A stretch of DNA of 33,330 nt from a virus. The notes beneath the pieces are model-generated. The model was given only the letters and a program-made list of their open reading frames with translations. It did no database searches and was not told the DNA's origin. The DNA lies in the IMG/VR virus record IMGVR_UViG_3300048925_000213, positions 1-33,330 of that record; one strand, 5' to 3'. This document shows positions 6,253 to 13,883 of this stretch, one piece after another. How positions within the stretch are numbered: the first letter of the stretch is position 1; the number at the start of each line of letters is the position of its first letter. The translations under genes and the position numbers were made by a program.

Positions 6253-8639
6253 CCACTTCAAACCGTGGGCGTCGCGCCCCTTTCCGGCCAAAGGTTATAC
6301 GGTGTAAGCCTGAAGATTCTGAATGGTACAGATCTGAATGGTTTAAGCCGCGCCTGGCTATTGGCCGTGATGTGCAGCCTTCTGCTAATAGCTTTGAATA
6401 TCTGACGCCGGAAGGTTCCCGCAAAAAAATTGATGTTGCGGATTTGTTTGAAGAGAGCGAAAAGCCGGAGCGCAGCACGTTGTTGCGCCGCCGTCTGGCT
6501 TCTCTTCCTCAGTATATCCGTCGCCACTTTGCCGCGAAGCTGGATCAGCTTGACGCGAAAGACCGCAAAGCGGCAGATCACTGGCTGGTTAATACCTTTG
6601 AGCGCCACGTATTAACGCGTATTGATAGCGTGAACAGCGTATACCAGCCTGACACTGTGATGCCCGGCATTCTGCTGCCAGTCCGCGATCAGCTTTTCCG
6701 TATGCTCTGGGCAGGGAAAAAAGAGTTAAAACGACTGGCATATACGCTTGCCGATATCTTTACGAGCGAGTTTATACGCGAGTCCGATCACCAGTTGGCG
6801 CGCACCGGCGATCCTGAGTTTGCGGCGATTTCTGGTTATGGTCGTATTGCGTCGCTGGCGGTGCATCTGAAAACGCCGATACCCGGCTGGACAGCGTATT
6901 GCAATGAAGAGCTTGAAGCGGAGGACGCATTACGTGCGGTACTTCGTCTTGAGTCACCGCAGTGGTGGTTAAACCGTCTGCGCCGTATCCATGCCCGCTG
7001 GCGTGAGCATTTGATGATCGCGGCGGGATACGTTCAGAAAAAATCCTCTCCATACAGCAGCGCCCCGTGCCTTACGGAATGGCTGGCCCAGAAAAAGGCT
7101 AACCGTGAATACCTTAAGGCTATGGAACTGGAAGACCAGGACACGGGCGAGCGCATTTCTCTGATCGATAAAGTCGCCGGCAGTGTTGCCAATCCGGCTA
7201 ACCGTCGCCGCGAACTCATGACAAGAATGCGCGGATTTGAAGAGCTGGCAAAGCTGGAAGGGCTGGCCGGTGACTTCTACACGCTGACTGCACCTTCCCG
7301 CTATCACGCTATGCAGCATAACGGGCGTCGTAATAATAAATACTGTGGCGCGTCACCTCGCGAGACGCAGCAATACCTCTGCAAGGTCTGGGCGAGAACC
7401 CGCGCCGCGTGGAAGAGAAAAGGGATCCGTGTTTTTGGTTTCCGCGTAGTTGAACCGCACCACGATGCAACGCCGCACTGGCACTTACTTCTTTTCATGC
7501 GCCCGGAAAAGGTCGAACAGGCGCGCGATATCTTCCGTAAATATGCGCTTAGAGAAGACGGCTGCGAGCCAGGAGCATGGGAGCACCGCCTTGAATTTAA
7601 GCCGATTGAGGACGCTTTAGGCAGCGCAACCGGCTACATAGCGAAATACATTTCGAAGAATATCGACGGCTTCGCACTGGATGGCGAAAAGGACGACGAA
7701 ACAGGGGAAGACCTGAAAGAGATGTCACTCCGCGTTAGCGCGTGGGCGTCGCGCTGGTCTATTCGCCAGTTTCAGCAGATCGGCGGTGCGCCGGTCACGG
7801 TATATCGTGAGCTTCGCCGCCTGGGTAATCGCGAACTGGTGTTACACCCTGAACTGGAAACCGCCCGACAGGCCGCTGATGCTGGCGAGTGGGATAACTA
7901 CGTATTAGCCCAGGGTGGCCCCCTGGTTGAGCGCGACAAGCTGCGCATCCGTCTGAACTATGAAACCACCGAAAACGGCAACGCCTACGGCGATGACGTC
8001 CAGCGCATCACCGGTATCTATTGCCCGATAACGGGCAATGACTCTTTGATCTTCACCCGCACCGCTCAATACAAAATCGTTCCGAAGCGTCAGAGCGCTG
8101 ACGGTGTGGCCGTTGACGTTGGTTTTTCAGGCGGCAGCGCCGCCCCTCGGAGTTCTGTCAATAACTGTACGCGGGATCCCGCGGCAGGTGCTGACGGTGT
8201 TGAACATGCCGCCAGCGAAGCTACAGGCCAGTCGGAAATGACTGTGCCAGCTGAGGGCGTGACGGTGAATTTTGACGCCCTTTCACGGCAGGAAAAGCGA
8301 GAACTGGCGCAGCGGCTTAGTGACGATGTGCGAAGTAAGCGTAAAAAACGGCTACCGGAACGAAAAGAGGTGGTCGGGCTGTCCGTCAAAGAGCAACAGA
8401 TCAGTGAGTTGCTGGCGCTGCGTGGGATTGATGCCAGCGCCGGAATGGTCAGATCGATGATGGCCGGTGCGTCAGTCGCGTGCGGTGATCTCGTCATGGC
8501 TGTGCAGGGCGGACGGCTGGTATCACGCAACCGCGCCGCGTCCGGGCTAGATAAGCTGCCGTCGCAGGTGATGGCAGCGAAGAAAAAGACAAGCGACCTC
8601 GTGAACCGGATGAAGACCGCATTTTCGGGGCGGAAGTAA
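6249..8639 (+). CDS. A: Rolling-circle replication initiator endonuclease gpA
   Basis: The 796-aa P2 gpA homologue nicks the phage origin and attaches covalently to the 5' end. The HUH metal site is PHWHLLLF (His410, His412). The paired nucleophiles are Tyr463 and Tyr467 in YIAKYISKN, matching the Tyr-x3-Tyr of P2 gpA. A low-complexity linker at about residues 625-665 separates the catalytic part from a basic C-terminal domain. Its DNA is a candidate for the origin, which in P2 lies inside gene A. The start overlaps dcm in an ATGA junction with GGAAAG upstream. It is the last and largest early gene. Confidence 0.95.
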   Translation: MTTSNRGRRAPFRPKVIRCKPEDSEWYRSEWFKPRLAIGRDVQPSANSFEYLTPEGSRKKIDVADLFEESEKPERSTLLRRRLASLPQYIRRHFAAKLDQLDAKDRKAADHWLVNTFERHVLTRIDSVNSVYQPDTVMPGILLPVRDQLFRMLWAGKKELKRLAYTLADIFTSEFIRESDHQLARTGDPEFAAISGYGRIASLAVHLKTPIPGWTAYCNEELEAEDALRAVLRLESPQWWLNRLRRIHARWREHLMIAAGYVQKKSSPYSSAPCLTEWLAQKKANREYLKAMELEDQDTGERISLIDKVAGSVANPANRRRELMTRMRGFEELAKLEGLAGDFYTLTAPSRYHAMQHNGRRNNKYCGASPRETQQYLCKVWARTRAAWKRKGIRVFGFRVVEPHHDATPHWHLLLFMRPEKVEQARDIFRKYALREDGCEPGAWEHRLEFKPIEDALGSATGYIAKYISKNIDGFALDGEKDDETGEDLKEMSLRVSAWASRWSIRQFQQIGGAPVTVYRELRRLGNRELVLHPELETARQAADAGEWDNYVLAQGGPLVERDKLRIRLNYETTENGNAYGDDVQRITGIYCPITGNDSLIFTRTAQYKIVPKRQSADGVAVDVGFSGGSAAPRSSVNNCTRDPAAGADGVEHAASEATGQSEMTVPAEGVTVNFDALSRQEKRELAQRLSDDVRSKRKKRLPERKEVVGLSVKEQQISELLALRGIDASAGMVRSMMAGASVACGDLVMAVQGGRLVSRNRAASGLDKLPSQVMAAKKKTSDLVNRMKTAFSGRK
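8170..8183. repeat. 14-bp palindrome, candidate part of the replication origin
   Basis: CGCGGGATCCCGCG is a perfect palindrome inside gene A, in the linker between the catalytic and C-terminal domains. P2-type phages have their nick site inside A. The adjacent cctcggagttctgtcaat (8146-8163) is, from memory, conserved in related A genes more strongly than the protein requires. The nick site itself is not identified. Confidence 0.3.
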
Positions 8640-8663
8640 GACGCTGATCAGCATGGTCGGCTT

Positions 8664-8725
8664 TGACAGTGTGGTACCGAAATACCGCGATGGCCGGAAC
8701 GGTCAGCATTGACGGTGTGGTACCG
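8664..8725 (+). repeat. Direct repeats TGAC(A/G)GTGTGGTACCG after gene A
   Basis: Two 16-base copies that differ at one base lie at 8664-8679 and 8710-8725, 46 bp apart. They stand in the 199-bp gap after gene A, which holds no gene I can support. Related TACCGTCATTT copies follow at 8738-8748 and 8774-8784. The cluster looks like a set of protein-binding sites or decayed repeats. Confidence 0.55.
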
Positions 8726-8767
8726 GATTCCGGCAAATACCGTCATTTCCGGCAGTGTTGGCCATAC

Positions 8768-8817
8768 ATCGAGTACCGTCATTTTTAACAGTGCTGCAGG
8801 TTGTTAAAAATGACGGT
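8768..8817. repeat. Inverted repeat before the second adenine methylase; copy 1 of a dispersed element
   Basis: The arms accgtcatttttaaca (8775-8790) and tgttaaaaatgacggt (8802-8817) pair perfectly over 16 bp with an 11-nt loop. There is no T-run, so this is not a normal terminator. The left part (8768-8799) recurs at 25129-25160 with 29 of 32 bases identical. Both copies border cargo genes. Confidence 0.7.
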
Positions 8818-8838
8818 GCCAGCTGAGGACGAAAGAAA

Positions 8839-9543
8839 ATGAGTTATCTGGGAAGTAAAGCGGCAAGTGGGGTTTATCAGAAGATTATTGCTGAAATGCC
8901 ACCGCATGATACCTACATTGAAACGCACCTGGGCAGTGGTGCGGTAATGTTTCACAAGCCACTTGCAGCCAGGACGATTGGAATTGATGTTGATGAAAAT
9001 GCTTTTAAATTAACACGGGAGCGCTGGTCAGATATGGGGCAAACACCGCCCCGGTTGCATCTGTATCATGGTGATGCTGTAGGCTTTCTGGAAAGAGAAG
9101 ACTTTACTCAACATGGCCGCGTTCTGGTTTATTCCGATCCTCCATATCTGCTTGAAACCCGCACCAGTCGCGCCCGCTACCGCCATGAATATACGGTTGC
9201 CGATCATGAACGTCTTTTAGCCTGCCTCATAAACCTGCCGGAAAACGTCAGTGTGATCCTGTCTGGCTATCCGTCGCGGCTCTATGACGACACGTTAGCG
9301 GGCTGGCGAAGTAAGGAGTTTCAGGCCATGACGCGCGGCGGCGTGCGAACAGAAAAAATCTGGATGAACTACCCCGAAGGGCGCGCATATTCCCACACGT
9401 TTGCCGGAAAAGATTACAACGATCGGCACCGTATAAAGCGCAAAGCTGAGCGCTGGCGCGCGAAATATGCAGCCCTTCCGCCTGCTGAACGGCTGGCGAT
9501 CATGGTGGCATTAAATGAAGTGGACGGGGGTAATCATGGATGA
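8839..9543 (+). CDS. Second DNA adenine methylase (D12-like)
   Basis: The 234-aa methyltransferase has a compact motif set: MSYLGSKAASGVYQKII at the N-terminus, THLGSGAVMF (residues 29-38) for cofactor binding and SDPPYL with catalytic DPPY at 100-103. It lacks the long insert of the Dam at 3911 and is not a recent duplicate of it. The target is unknown. It lies in the region between A and cos, where P2 carries its cargo genes old and tin, and it follows a repeat-rich gap, so it is probably acquired cargo. Likely roles are anti-restriction or regulation. Confidence 0.88.
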   Translation: MSYLGSKAASGVYQKIIAEMPPHDTYIETHLGSGAVMFHKPLAARTIGIDVDENAFKLTRERWSDMGQTPPRLHLYHGDAVGFLEREDFTQHGRVLVYSDPPYLLETRTSRARYRHEYTVADHERLLACLINLPENVSVILSGYPSRLYDDTLAGWRSKEFQAMTRGGVRTEKIWMNYPEGRAYSHTFAGKDYNDRHRIKRKAERWRAKYAALPPAERLAIMVALNEVDGGNHG

Positions 9544-9775
9544 ACATCAGACGTTTTCTGATTCCGCTTGTGTGCTGACGGCTGAAGAGCAGAAAGTTGC
9601 TCAGCTTTTGGGTGATGCGTGGAATCTCTACCTTACATTGCCTGTTGAGCATCCAATGGGGAGGGATGAATTTTGCCGTGCCATTCACCACTGTCAAAAC
9701 ATGGTGCTGGCACGTCCGGCAATCAGGGCGCTGGCAGAGAAAGGCCAGGGATATAAGGGGCCAGTATCAGTATGA
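9536..9775 (+). CDS. Small phage protein, unknown function
   Basis: The 79-aa helical, acidic protein (LTAEEQKVAQLLGDAWNLYL, then HCQNMVLARPAIRAL) starts at an ATG with GGGGG 6 nt upstream and overlaps the methylase end by 8 nt. Similar short proteins occur, as I recall, in many P2-like prophages without known function. Coupling to the methylase suggests they are expressed together. Its stop lies within the first repeat of the hicAB control region. Confidence 0.6.
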   Translation: MDEHQTFSDSACVLTAEEQKVAQLLGDAWNLYLTLPVEHPMGRDEFCRAIHHCQNMVLARPAIRALAEKGQGYKGPVSV

Positions 9776-9833
9776 CTTCATCAGTTGACTTCATTAATGA
9801 TGCGCGCAATAATGACTTCATAAAGTGACTTCG
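9773..9833 (+). promoter_or_regulatory. Four TGACTTCAT repeats, probable hicAB operator
   Basis: TGACTTCAT occurs at 9773-9781, 9786-9794 and 9813-9821, with a variant TGACTTCG at 9826-9833. The copies form two pairs, each with 13-nt spacing, and the pairs are 40 nt apart. They end 11 bp before the hicA start. HicB antitoxins bind DNA and repress their own operons, so these are the likely sites. Confidence 0.6.
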
Positions 9834-9844
9834 TGAGGCAGGGA

Positions 9845-10120
9845 ATGAAAGAGAAGGTTTCATCGCTACGGAAGAAGCAAAAAAGTACGCTTGAGCAGAT
9901 ATTTAAAACGCCCGTTCAGTCGGGCATTAAATGGGCTGATATCGAGTCACTGATCAAGGCGCTGGGAGGGGAAGTAAAAGAGGGGCGCGGTTCCCGCTGT
10001 AAGTTTATCCTTAACGGCAGCATCGCTAACTTTCATCGTCCCCACCCCTCACCAGATACGGACAAAGGCGCAGTAGTTAACCTGCGCGACTGGCTTGAAA
10101 GCACAGGAGTTAAGCCATGA
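9845..10120 (+). CDS. hicA: HicA-family mRNA interferase toxin
   Basis: The 91-aa protein has the HicA fold pattern: a helix for strand-end binding (WADIESLIKALGGEVKEGRG), then SRCKFILNGSIANFHRPHP and NLRDWLESTGVKP. HicA toxins have a dsRNA-binding-like fold and cleave mRNA. The catalytic His of short E. coli HicA (in GSNH) is not at the same place. Here GSRCKF occupies it and His residues follow in FHRPHP, as in the longer phage and Pseudomonas-type branch. It overlaps hicB by 4 nt (ATGA). The ATG at 9845 is preferred to a GTG at 9833. Confidence 0.85.
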   Translation: MKEKVSSLRKKQKSTLEQIFKTPVQSGIKWADIESLIKALGGEVKEGRGSRCKFILNGSIANFHRPHPSPDTDKGAVVNLRDWLESTGVKP

Positions 10121-10476
10121 GCAAACCATCAACACCGAATACCATTGATATCGCCGGGCAACCCGCCATTATCAACTACGTGCCGGAGCTTGGCGCTTTT
10201 CGCGGCAAGTTTCTGGGGCTGACCGGATATTGTGATTTTGTCTCAGACAGTATCCAGGGGCTGAAAAAAGAAGGTGAGATTTCACTGCGTGAATATCTTG
10301 AGGATTGCAGTGCGGCGGGAATTGAGCCGTATGCGCGGCAGGAAAAAGTTAAAACATTTACGCTACGCTACCCGGAATCGTTTGGTGAGCGCCTTAATCA
10401 GGCTGCGGCTGAGCATGAAACATCAGTCAATACCTTCATTATTGAGACATTAAACGAACGAATGAAACACGCCTGA
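10117..10476 (+). CDS. hicB: HicB-family antitoxin
   Basis: The 119-aa protein has an N-terminal HicB domain (INYVPELGAFRGKFLGLTGY) that binds and blocks HicA. A C-terminal ribbon-helix-helix segment (VKTFTLRYPESFGERLNQAA) should bind DNA. The toxin-first gene order and the 4-nt overlap are typical of hicAB. It probably represses the operon through the TGACTTCAT repeats. As prophage cargo the pair may stabilise the lysogen or abort infection by other phages. A strong terminator follows 14 bp after the stop. Confidence 0.87.
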   Translation: MSKPSTPNTIDIAGQPAIINYVPELGAFRGKFLGLTGYCDFVSDSIQGLKKEGEISLREYLEDCSAAGIEPYARQEKVKTFTLRYPESFGERLNQAAAEHETSVNTFIIETLNERMKHA

Positions 10477-10490
10477 TCCCTTTCTGTTTA

Positions 10491-10510
10491 TGCCGCCAGA
10501 TCTGGCGGCA
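10491..10510 (+). terminator. Intrinsic terminator after hicAB
   Basis: TGCCGCCAGATCTGGCGGCA is a perfect 20-bp palindrome followed by TTTCTTTCTT. It separates the early and cargo transcripts from the cos region. Confidence 0.85.
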
Positions 10511-10540
10511 TTTCTTTCTTCCTGGTCTCTTTTCTCCGTT

Positions 10541-10681
10541 GCACAATAGTGCACAAATTTGCACAATTTTTTTGAAGCCATTTATACCCTTTCCACCCTG
10601 TGGCGGCGTGGTCTGCCCCCTGATCGACAGATGCACAAAAAACGAAGCAAATGTCGCGCGCAGGTGACGGGGGAACAGCCC
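10541..10681 (+). other. cos region with helically phased repeats and candidate cohesive end
   Basis: The 10511-10904 stretch has no convincing gene. GCACAA repeats occur at 10541, 10551 and 10561, exactly 10 bp apart, with another at 10633, and may be terminase-binding (cosB-like) sites. The 19-mer at 10663-10681, GGTGACGGGGGAACAGCCC, matches the P2 cohesive end GGCGAGGCGGGGAAAGCAC at 13 of 19 bases and lies in the expected place and orientation, about 250 bp before the end of leftward Q. The cut positions are inferred. Confidence 0.45.
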
Positions 10682-10904
10682 ACGCGACAGGGGTCAGGGA
10701 GGGGGTGCCATTAAATGCCATTCTTCGGCCTTTTCCGCCTTCTTCGCGCGCTTTCTCGCTTCCGGGTGTGATGCGGAGTCGATTGCAGTTTGCGCCTGCC
10801 AGAATGGCGCTCATGCGCTCTGAGTGAGGGGGCGTTAAAGGTCGTACCGGGTGGTGATCGGGTGGTTGCCGGTCATGCGAAGATTGAAAATTACTGAAGG
10901 ATAA

Positions 10905-10925
10905 CCGCCGCAGGATGTGCGGCGG
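10905..10925 (-). terminator. Terminator after Q
   Basis: Reading leftward, CCGCCGCA-catcc-TGCGGCGG forms an 8-bp stem just past the Q stop, followed by a moderately T-rich TTATCCTTC. It would end the leftward P-Q transcript before cos. Confidence 0.6.
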
Positions 10926-10935
10926 GTGATGCGGA

Positions 10936-11994
10936 TCACTCGTCTTTGAGCAGAGCGTAGGGATTAAAGCGGATCACTTCCTGACCGAGCCAGTCATTGA
11001 CGCCCTTCATGGCTTCCATCACGGGCAACATTTCGTTGATGGCGAAGACGCGCGCGGCCTTCTCAACGTCACCCAGCGAGCCGTTGCCTTCCGGCATTGC
11101 GCCCATCAGTTGCGGCGGGATGCGGTGAGCGTCGCGTAAATCGTTGCGCGTTGCTGATTTGATGTTAAGAAACTCATCCTTTGCCGATATCTGGCTGAAC
11201 GGCAACAGTTGCACGCCGTCTTTGCCGCCGCCCGGCGCGTGGATCAGCACGTTTTTGAAGGAGCCTTTCCCTCTGGCCTGTGACAGCGTCTTTTGCACCA
11301 CCTTTATGCTTTCCTGATCCACCTTCTCCGACCCGACATAGAGAATGCATCCGGCATGGGATCCGTTGTCGTAATAGAGTTTGCGGAACCTGTCGGCGGA
11401 ATGTGACAGGCTGGCGGACAGAAGCGCCCCCATGTATTCCGGCATACCGTAGATTTCCTGATGAATATCCGGGTTCATGATGTGGCAGACCTGACCCGGC
11501 TTAAACTCGTATTCATCTTTCCACTGCCGGATAAACCAGTACGTATCAAGGTCGCTACCCCGCCGCGTGTTCAGCGCCGGAACATGCTGGAGTTTGAGCG
11601 GGGCACCCAGAAGGTTAGAGCGGCGTTCAAGATAGGCATTACCAAAGACAAACCAGTCCAGTGCAAATGCAGAGAAGGCCTGACGTGACAGTAAGGGGTG
11701 AGGGATATAGCACCCGGTCAGCACATTGCGCTTGAAGTAAAGCGCCGACTGATGCAGCGGGGATTGTGCGAACGCACGTGTTAACCCTTTCCAGTCAATT
11801 GGCGTTTCGTAGTACCGGCCGTTATCGACGCAGCACATGCTGTCAAGCAGGTCATAGCCGTCAGTTACCGAATAGGGCCCGTCAAACGTGAAGGCGCTGA
11901 GCGCCGGATCGCTTCTGAGCGCGTCAGAAATATCAGGCTGTCCGGCACTGCCACTGCTGGCAGCGTGATTGTTTTTGTAGGTGCGCTTCTTCAT
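10936..11994 (-). CDS. Q: Portal protein gpQ
   Basis: The 352-aa protein is close to P2 gpQ (344 aa) and belongs to the PBSX/P2 portal family. Recognisable stretches are TPIDWKGLTRAFAQSPLHQS, GNAYLERRSN and RNDLRDAHRIPPQLMGAMPE. Twelve copies form the portal ring through which DNA enters the head and to which the tail joins. It is the second gene of the leftward P-Q operon. Its ATG overlaps the P stop (TGATG), so translation is coupled. The N-terminal 30 residues are polar and look disordered. Confidence 0.95.
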   Translation of the reverse strand: MKKRTYKNNHAASSGSAGQPDISDALRSDPALSAFTFDGPYSVTDGYDLLDSMCCVDNGRYYETPIDWKGLTRAFAQSPLHQSALYFKRNVLTGCYIPHPLLSRQAFSAFALDWFVFGNAYLERRSNLLGAPLKLQHVPALNTRRGSDLDTYWFIRQWKDEYEFKPGQVCHIMNPDIHQEIYGMPEYMGALLSASLSHSADRFRKLYYDNGSHAGCILYVGSEKVDQESIKVVQKTLSQARGKGSFKNVLIHAPGGGKDGVQLLPFSQISAKDEFLNIKSATRNDLRDAHRIPPQLMGAMPEGNGSLGDVEKAARVFAINEMLPVMEAMKGVNDWLGQEVIRFNPYALLKDE

Positions 11995-13724
11995 CAGAAC
12001 TCCATAGCAAACCCGCCGCTGCCACTCTCCTGGCCCAGCGGTTCGTTAATAATGGCGAGCATATTCGCCCAGGCTAAATCACCGTGGCTGACGCCGCGCG
12101 AGCGGTCAGTGTCATAGGTGATGAATCCGCCAGGCGTCTTTACCTTGCGAACAGAGTTAAAGGCGTTGATCAGGGCGCGCTCGCTGCGGTCATACTCCCA
12201 GCGACCAGCGCGGATCAGCTGTAGCATTTTCAGCACCAGTGCGCGCTTTGACGTCATTGACATGGTGTAGGGCATCGCCATCGGGAAAAACTTCTTCACT
12301 ATCTGGTAAACGGCTTCACCGTTACCGCCCGTCACGTCGATGCCGACATGCTGCACGTTGTATTTGAAGGTGAAGTTTTCGATAACTTTCGCTTGCTCTT
12401 CAAACTCAAGGCCGCGCACCTGTTCTGTTTCCACTGTGCGGAATTTACCGCCCGGCACCAGTGGCGGAACAACAACGCAAATCGCGCCGCTGTCACCGTT
12501 GCCGCTGCTGCCGTTGGCGTCATAGCCGATCCAGACCGGGCGATTACCCATCGGCCTGGACGCAAAAGGCTTCCAGTCCGGCCATTCGTCATAACCATCT
12601 GCACCGCAGCCAATCAGGGCGTTAAGGTTGAAGGCGGACTCACCTTCGCGCACGAACTCGCACATATACAGCTGGCGGAATTCATCCTCACTGTTTTCAT
12701 CCTGAATTTCTTCAAGGTCGGTGTATTCCCAGCCGTGGTCTATCACGTCCTTCAGGGTGACAATCTGGCGCCAGGTCTTATCCGGGCATAACAGTCCGCT
12801 GTTCAGCATTTTCCAGCTAACATCAAACGCTTTGCGCTGTGCCTTCGGGCGTTTCTCATTCCAGCGATCGCCTGTCCAGAAAGGGTAAGCCTCATGGGTT
12901 TCACCTGACGGCGTGGAAAAGTAGGTACGCGTCAGCCCTTTCAGCGTTGCCATTGCACCTGCAACCTTTCGCAGGTTGGTGAAGTTGCTGACCCAGAAGA
13001 ACTCATCGAACTTCAGGTTGCCCGTATATGACTGTGCCGTCGCTGCGGACGTACCGAGGAAATGAAGCTCTGCGCCGTTACTCAGTACGATTTTGTCGCC
13101 ACCCTTAAGCTCAACATCCACCTCTTCGGCCATCCTCTGAATGAATCCCCTGAACTGGTGCGCCTGACGGCGGGATGCTGACAGAAATATCTGGTTGCGC
13201 TGGTACGGATATTTCACATCATCGCGCAGCGCATCCAACAACGCCTCGCGTGCAAAGTACCAGGTTGCGCCAATCTGGCGGGACTTAAGTATCATGCGGT
13301 TTCGGTGATGGCGTTGCTCATACCAGCCGCGTTGATGCCACGAAAGCGAATCAAGTATTTTCTCCCGCAGCGCGACGATCTGTTCTTCGGTGAAGTGATT
13401 TTTCAGCTTGCGCTTGCGCGGCTTTTTGCCCGTCCCGGCCCCTGCCGGTTGTCCGTCAGACAGCTTTTTCAGTTGCCGGGTCAGCAGATCAATCTCCTTG
13501 AAGTCTCCACCGGTCTTGTCTTTCTTGTCCGTCAGCTGGATGAGGCGGGCATCCATAGACTGGCTGACGCGCTGAACGGGCGGCGTTTCATCCCATTCAT
13601 CGCGTTTCTTCCAGGCGTAAATCGTGTTCTGATTAATTCCCATCAGGCGCGCGATCTCCGCTGGCGGGTAGCCCTGCCAGTAAAGTTGTTTTGCCCTCTG
13701 ACGTACAAAAGCGTCCTGTATCAT
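11994..13724 (-). CDS. P: Terminase large subunit gpP
   Basis: The 576-aa packaging ATPase and cos endonuclease compares with 590 aa in P2. An N-terminal helix-turn-helix is at about residues 18-41 (GYPPAEIARLMGINQNTIYA). The Walker A-like KSRQIGAT is at 147-154 and the Walker B LKFDEFFW is at 237-244 with Asp240 and Glu241. The C-terminal nuclease domain begins near WIGYDANGSS and has a second acidic patch at HVGIDVTGG. It acts with gpM at cos. The transcript probably starts at the shared Ogr-box promoter about 75 bp upstream of the start codon. Confidence 0.95.
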   Translation of the reverse strand: MIQDAFVRQRAKQLYWQGYPPAEIARLMGINQNTIYAWKKRDEWDETPPVQRVSQSMDARLIQLTDKKDKTGGDFKEIDLLTRQLKKLSDGQPAGAGTGKKPRKRKLKNHFTEEQIVALREKILDSLSWHQRGWYEQRHHRNRMILKSRQIGATWYFAREALLDALRDDVKYPYQRNQIFLSASRRQAHQFRGFIQRMAEEVDVELKGGDKIVLSNGAELHFLGTSAATAQSYTGNLKFDEFFWVSNFTNLRKVAGAMATLKGLTRTYFSTPSGETHEAYPFWTGDRWNEKRPKAQRKAFDVSWKMLNSGLLCPDKTWRQIVTLKDVIDHGWEYTDLEEIQDENSEDEFRQLYMCEFVREGESAFNLNALIGCGADGYDEWPDWKPFASRPMGNRPVWIGYDANGSSGNGDSGAICVVVPPLVPGGKFRTVETEQVRGLEFEEQAKVIENFTFKYNVQHVGIDVTGGNGEAVYQIVKKFFPMAMPYTMSMTSKRALVLKMLQLIRAGRWEYDRSERALINAFNSVRKVKTPGGFITYDTDRSRGVSHGDLAWANMLAIINEPLGQESGSGGFAMEF

Positions 13725-13790
13725 CTGCCCTCCACCGTTTATGGAGTGAAGATTACCCCGCGCGCGATCCCGCTATCGCCCCCTTTATGG

Positions 13791-13808
13791 TCTGGCCTTC
13801 CTCCGACA
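13791..13808. promoter_or_regulatory. Ogr-type activator box between P and O
   Basis: TCT-N12-ACA matches the P2 Ogr/Delta consensus TGT-N12-ACA at all but one fixed base. It read-matches again on the other strand as TGT-N12-AGA. The surrounding bases (GGTCTGGCC, then GACAACAAAA) recur at 31007-31031 between FI and D. The box centre is about 76 bp from the P start and about 84 bp from the O start, which suits activation at about -55 in both directions. Confidence 0.65.
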
Positions 13809-13883
13809 ACAAAACCTCGTTGAGACAGCAAGTTACGCTCTGCCATCATGGCCGTACAGAAACCACTCAACAGGATTATCGAC

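Noticed and set aside
8494-8736. 80-aa leftward ORF at the end of gene A
   Set aside because: It is antisense to A, and much of it reads the repeat-rich gap. No ribosome-binding site or motif was seen.
10488-10814. 108-aa leftward ORF across the cos region
   Set aside because: It spans the candidate cos site, the phased repeats and the hicAB terminator, and its translation is low-complexity with no motif.
12348-12791. 147-aa rightward ORF opposite the large terminase
   Set aside because: Antisense shadow of P with no start signal or family match.
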